Origin: a bacterium
GTDB taxonomy: Bacteria > Desulfobacterota > DSWW01
DNA: 6,540 nucleotides
Direction: 5' to 3'
Assembly (NCBI GenBank): GCA_030609865.1
Contig: JAUWSZ010000152.1
Location: 1 to 6,540 of the forward strand
How positions within the stretch are numbered: position 1 is the stretch's first letter; each line of letters begins with the position of its first letter. Under the pieces are notes generated by a model. It made no database searches. It was not told the origin of the DNA and saw only the letters and a list, made by a program, of their open reading frames with translations. Made by a program: the position numbers and the translations under genes. This document shows positions 5,004 to 6,540 of the stretch, in pieces.

Positions 5004-6227
5004 ATGAGAGAATTACCCCCCCGCATGCAAGATCAACTCTACCACGACATGATTCTTCCCCAGGAGACCCAGGAGATACGGGCCAAGGCTCGGGAGTTCG
5101 CAGTGCGAGAGATAGCCCCGAGGGCCTATGAGATAGCACACACCGAGGAAAGCAAGGAGAGCTTTCCCTGGGACCTCGTCCGGAAAATGGCTGAAGAGGA
5201 CTTCTTCAAGATCCCCTACCCGGCCGAGGTGGGAGGCCTCGGGTTGGCGCATCCATGCTGCGCGACGGTGGTCACCGTCGAGGAACTGGCTTATATGTCG
5301 AACAGCGTGGCCGCCATCTATGACGTTCACTGCATTCTGGCCGGTCACGCGCTCGAGTACGGCTCGGAGCACATCAGGGAGGAATTCCTGCGCCCCATGA
5401 CGACGGCCGAAAAGATCGGGTGTTTTGCCACCACCGAACCGATGGCCAGCTCCGATCTCTCTTCCCGCTCGGTTCAAACCCAGGCCAGGCGAGAAGGCGA
5501 CGTATTCATCGTCAGTGGACAGAAACGCTTCATTACGAATGCCTGTGTGGCCGATTTCGTCACCACCCTCGTCAACCTCGATGGCAAGCTCTGCATGATG
5601 GTCATCGACCTGCACGCCAAAGGCTGCCGCGTGGGTGAGCCAGATCGGAAGATGGGTAACAAAGGACAGCTGACATCCGATATCTACTTCGACGAGGTCG
5701 TCGTTCCCGCGGAGAACCTCATCCGTGATGTTGGCAAGGGCCTCCACGTGGCCCTCGGCACACTCACATACGGCCGAGTCGGCATTGCAGCCACCGGCGT
5801 GGGCATGGCCCAGTCCGCTTTCGACGAGTCGGTGGAGTACATGAAGAAGCGGGAAGCCTTCGGCAAGAAGATCGGCCAGTATCAGTACTGGCAGTTCCGC
5901 ATGGCGGAGCGGGCGATTCAGATCGAAAATGCCCGTAATCTATATTATAAGGCCGCGCTGAGGATGGACCAGGGAGTCGAGTTCCCCGAGCCTGAGGCTG
6001 CCGGAGCCAAGTACTATGCGACCGAATGTGCCGGCGACATGGCGAGGGATGCGATACAGGTCTTCGGCGGGTACGGATTCATGCAGGAGTTGAGTCACGA
6101 CAAATCCCATTACAAGGTTGAGGAAATCTTCCGGGATTTCAAGATCACCGAGATCTACGAAGGGACGAACGAGATTCAGCGCATGATCCTCGCCCGCACG
6201 ATCTTCGGGAAGGAACTCACAGGGTAG
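5004..6227 (+). CDS. Acyl-CoA dehydrogenase
   Basis: FAD flavoenzyme that oxidises an acyl-CoA to the 2,3-enoyl-CoA and normally passes electrons to electron-transfer flavoprotein in the cytoplasm. At 407 aa it has normal length and full architecture: N-terminal helical domain (about 15-135), middle beta domain (about 138-235) and C-terminal helical domain (about 247-402). Visible signatures: FATTEPMASSDL (141-152), VSGQKRFITN (170-179), YMKKREAFGKKI (279-290), QVFGGYGFMQE (352-362) and IYEGTNEIQR (384-393). Glu386 of YEGT is at the usual catalytic-base position of most short/medium-chain and glutaryl-CoA type enzymes. Deviations: the common EPxAGSD is EPMASSD, and the common RDAK before the catalytic loop is RDFK. 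These may reshape the flavin or acyl pocket, but substrate choice cannot be read. No ETF genes are in the window. It has its own strong ribosome site and is probably transcribed alone from the divergent region. Confidence 0.95.
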   Translation: MRELPPRMQDQLYHDMILPQETQEIRAKAREFAVREIAPRAYEIAHTEESKESFPWDLVRKMAEEDFFKIPYPAEVGGLGLAHPCCATVVTVEELAYMSNSVAAIYDVHCILAGHALEYGSEHIREEFLRPMTTAEKIGCFATTEPMASSDLSSRSVQTQARREGDVFIVSGQKRFITNACVADFVTTLVNLDGKLCMMVIDLHAKGCRVGEPDRKMGNKGQLTSDIYFDEVVVPAENLIRDVGKGLHVALGTLTYGRVGIAATGVGMAQSAFDESVEYMKKREAFGKKIGQYQYWQFRMAERAIQIENARNLYYKAALRMDQGVEFPEPEAAGAKYYATECAGDMARDAIQVFGGYGFMQELSHDKSHYKVEEIFRDFKITEIYEGTNEIQRMILARTIFGKELTG

Positions 6228-6237
6228 CTACCGCTTG

Positions 6238-6540
6238 CTACAGGCCCAGGCGTTCTTTCATCTGGTTGATCGCGTCGTCAATGGCGACGGCATCCTCCCC
6301 TTTTCGAGCCGCGGCCACCTTCTCCTCGACCCGCCTGGTCGCCAGCCTCCGAGGATCGACCCCTGCCTTGCGGGCATCGGCCAGTATGGTCCGCGTGTTC
6401 GAGCCGATGAGCTCTCTGCATGCGTCGAAGGCGTGCTGAGAAGTGCCGCCGAGAAAATCGACGATCCCGAGCACGGTTCCCCCCGCATTCGATACGAAGT
6501 CAGGTACGATGAGGACCCCTTTCTGAAAGAGCATTTCCTC
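6238..6540 (-). CDS. Glu/Leu/Phe/Val dehydrogenase, C-terminal part (partial)
   Basis: The last 100 codons of an NAD(P)-dependent amino-acid dehydrogenase, which reversibly deaminates an amino acid to a 2-oxo acid plus ammonia. The frame runs off the right edge, so the ATG at 6534 is internal and not a start: two Glu codons precede it in frame. The family signature is the segment GVLIVPDFVSNAGGTVLGIV, where PDxxxNAGG sits late in the nucleotide-binding domain of ELFV dehydrogenases. A helical tail follows (HAFDACRELIG, then RRVEEKVAAA), ending MKERLGL and TAG at 6240-6238. The substrate (glutamate, leucine or other) depends on residues outside the window. It converges on the acyl-CoA dehydrogenase with a 10-bp gap and no obvious terminator for either gene. 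Confidence 0.85.
   Translation of the reverse strand, partial: EEMLFQKGVLIVPDFVSNAGGTVLGIVDFLGGTSQHAFDACRELIGSNTRTILADARKAGVDPRRLATRRVEEKVAAARKGEDAVAIDDAINQMKERLGL

Noticed and set aside
5013..5747. A 244-codon minus-strand open frame opposite the acyl-CoA dehydrogenase
   Set aside because: The plus strand encodes an unmistakable acyl-CoA dehydrogenase with an excellent ribosome site; the antisense translation shows no family features.

Overview
The window looks like a piece of a medium-to-high-GC bacterial chromosome, probably from an anaerobic proteobacterium or Desulfobacterota-like lineage. That guess is an inference from gene style: a soluble PAS-PAS histidine kinase, an acyl-CoA dehydrogenase and an amino-acid dehydrogenase close together. 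No rRNA, tRNA, CRISPR array, transposase or phage gene is visible.

Layout. Positions 1-96 (+) hold the last 31 codons of an unidentified gene. Positions 97-650 have no supportable gene; they carry short repeats, a small palindrome, a possible decayed coding stretch and a weak promoter candidate. Positions 651-2213 (+) encode a 520-aa cytoplasmic sensor histidine kinase with no response regulator in view. A compact three-gene operon follows on the minus strand, read from right to left: a 191-aa CBS-pair protein (4756-4181), a 473-aa left-handed beta-helix transferase-like protein (4184-2763, overlapping the CBS gene by ATGA), and a 126-aa NTF2-like protein of the putative lumazine-binding type (2732-2352, 30 bp downstream). 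A 247-bp divergent region (4757-5003) with interlaced inverted and direct repeats separates this operon from a plus-strand acyl-CoA dehydrogenase (5004-6227). The last gene (6540-6238, minus) is the C-terminal 100 codons of a Glu/Leu/Phe/Val-type amino-acid dehydrogenase, converging on the acyl-CoA dehydrogenase with only 10 bp between the two stop codons.

How the genes may work together. The acyl-CoA dehydrogenase and the amino-acid dehydrogenase both fit oxidative catabolism, for example amino acid to 2-oxo acid and acyl-CoA to enoyl-CoA, but they are on opposite strands and a shared pathway is not shown. The most interesting unit is the minus-strand operon. Its translational coupling suggests that the CBS protein, which may sense adenine nucleotides, works stoichiometrically with the beta-helix protein, whose substrate cannot be read from the sequence.
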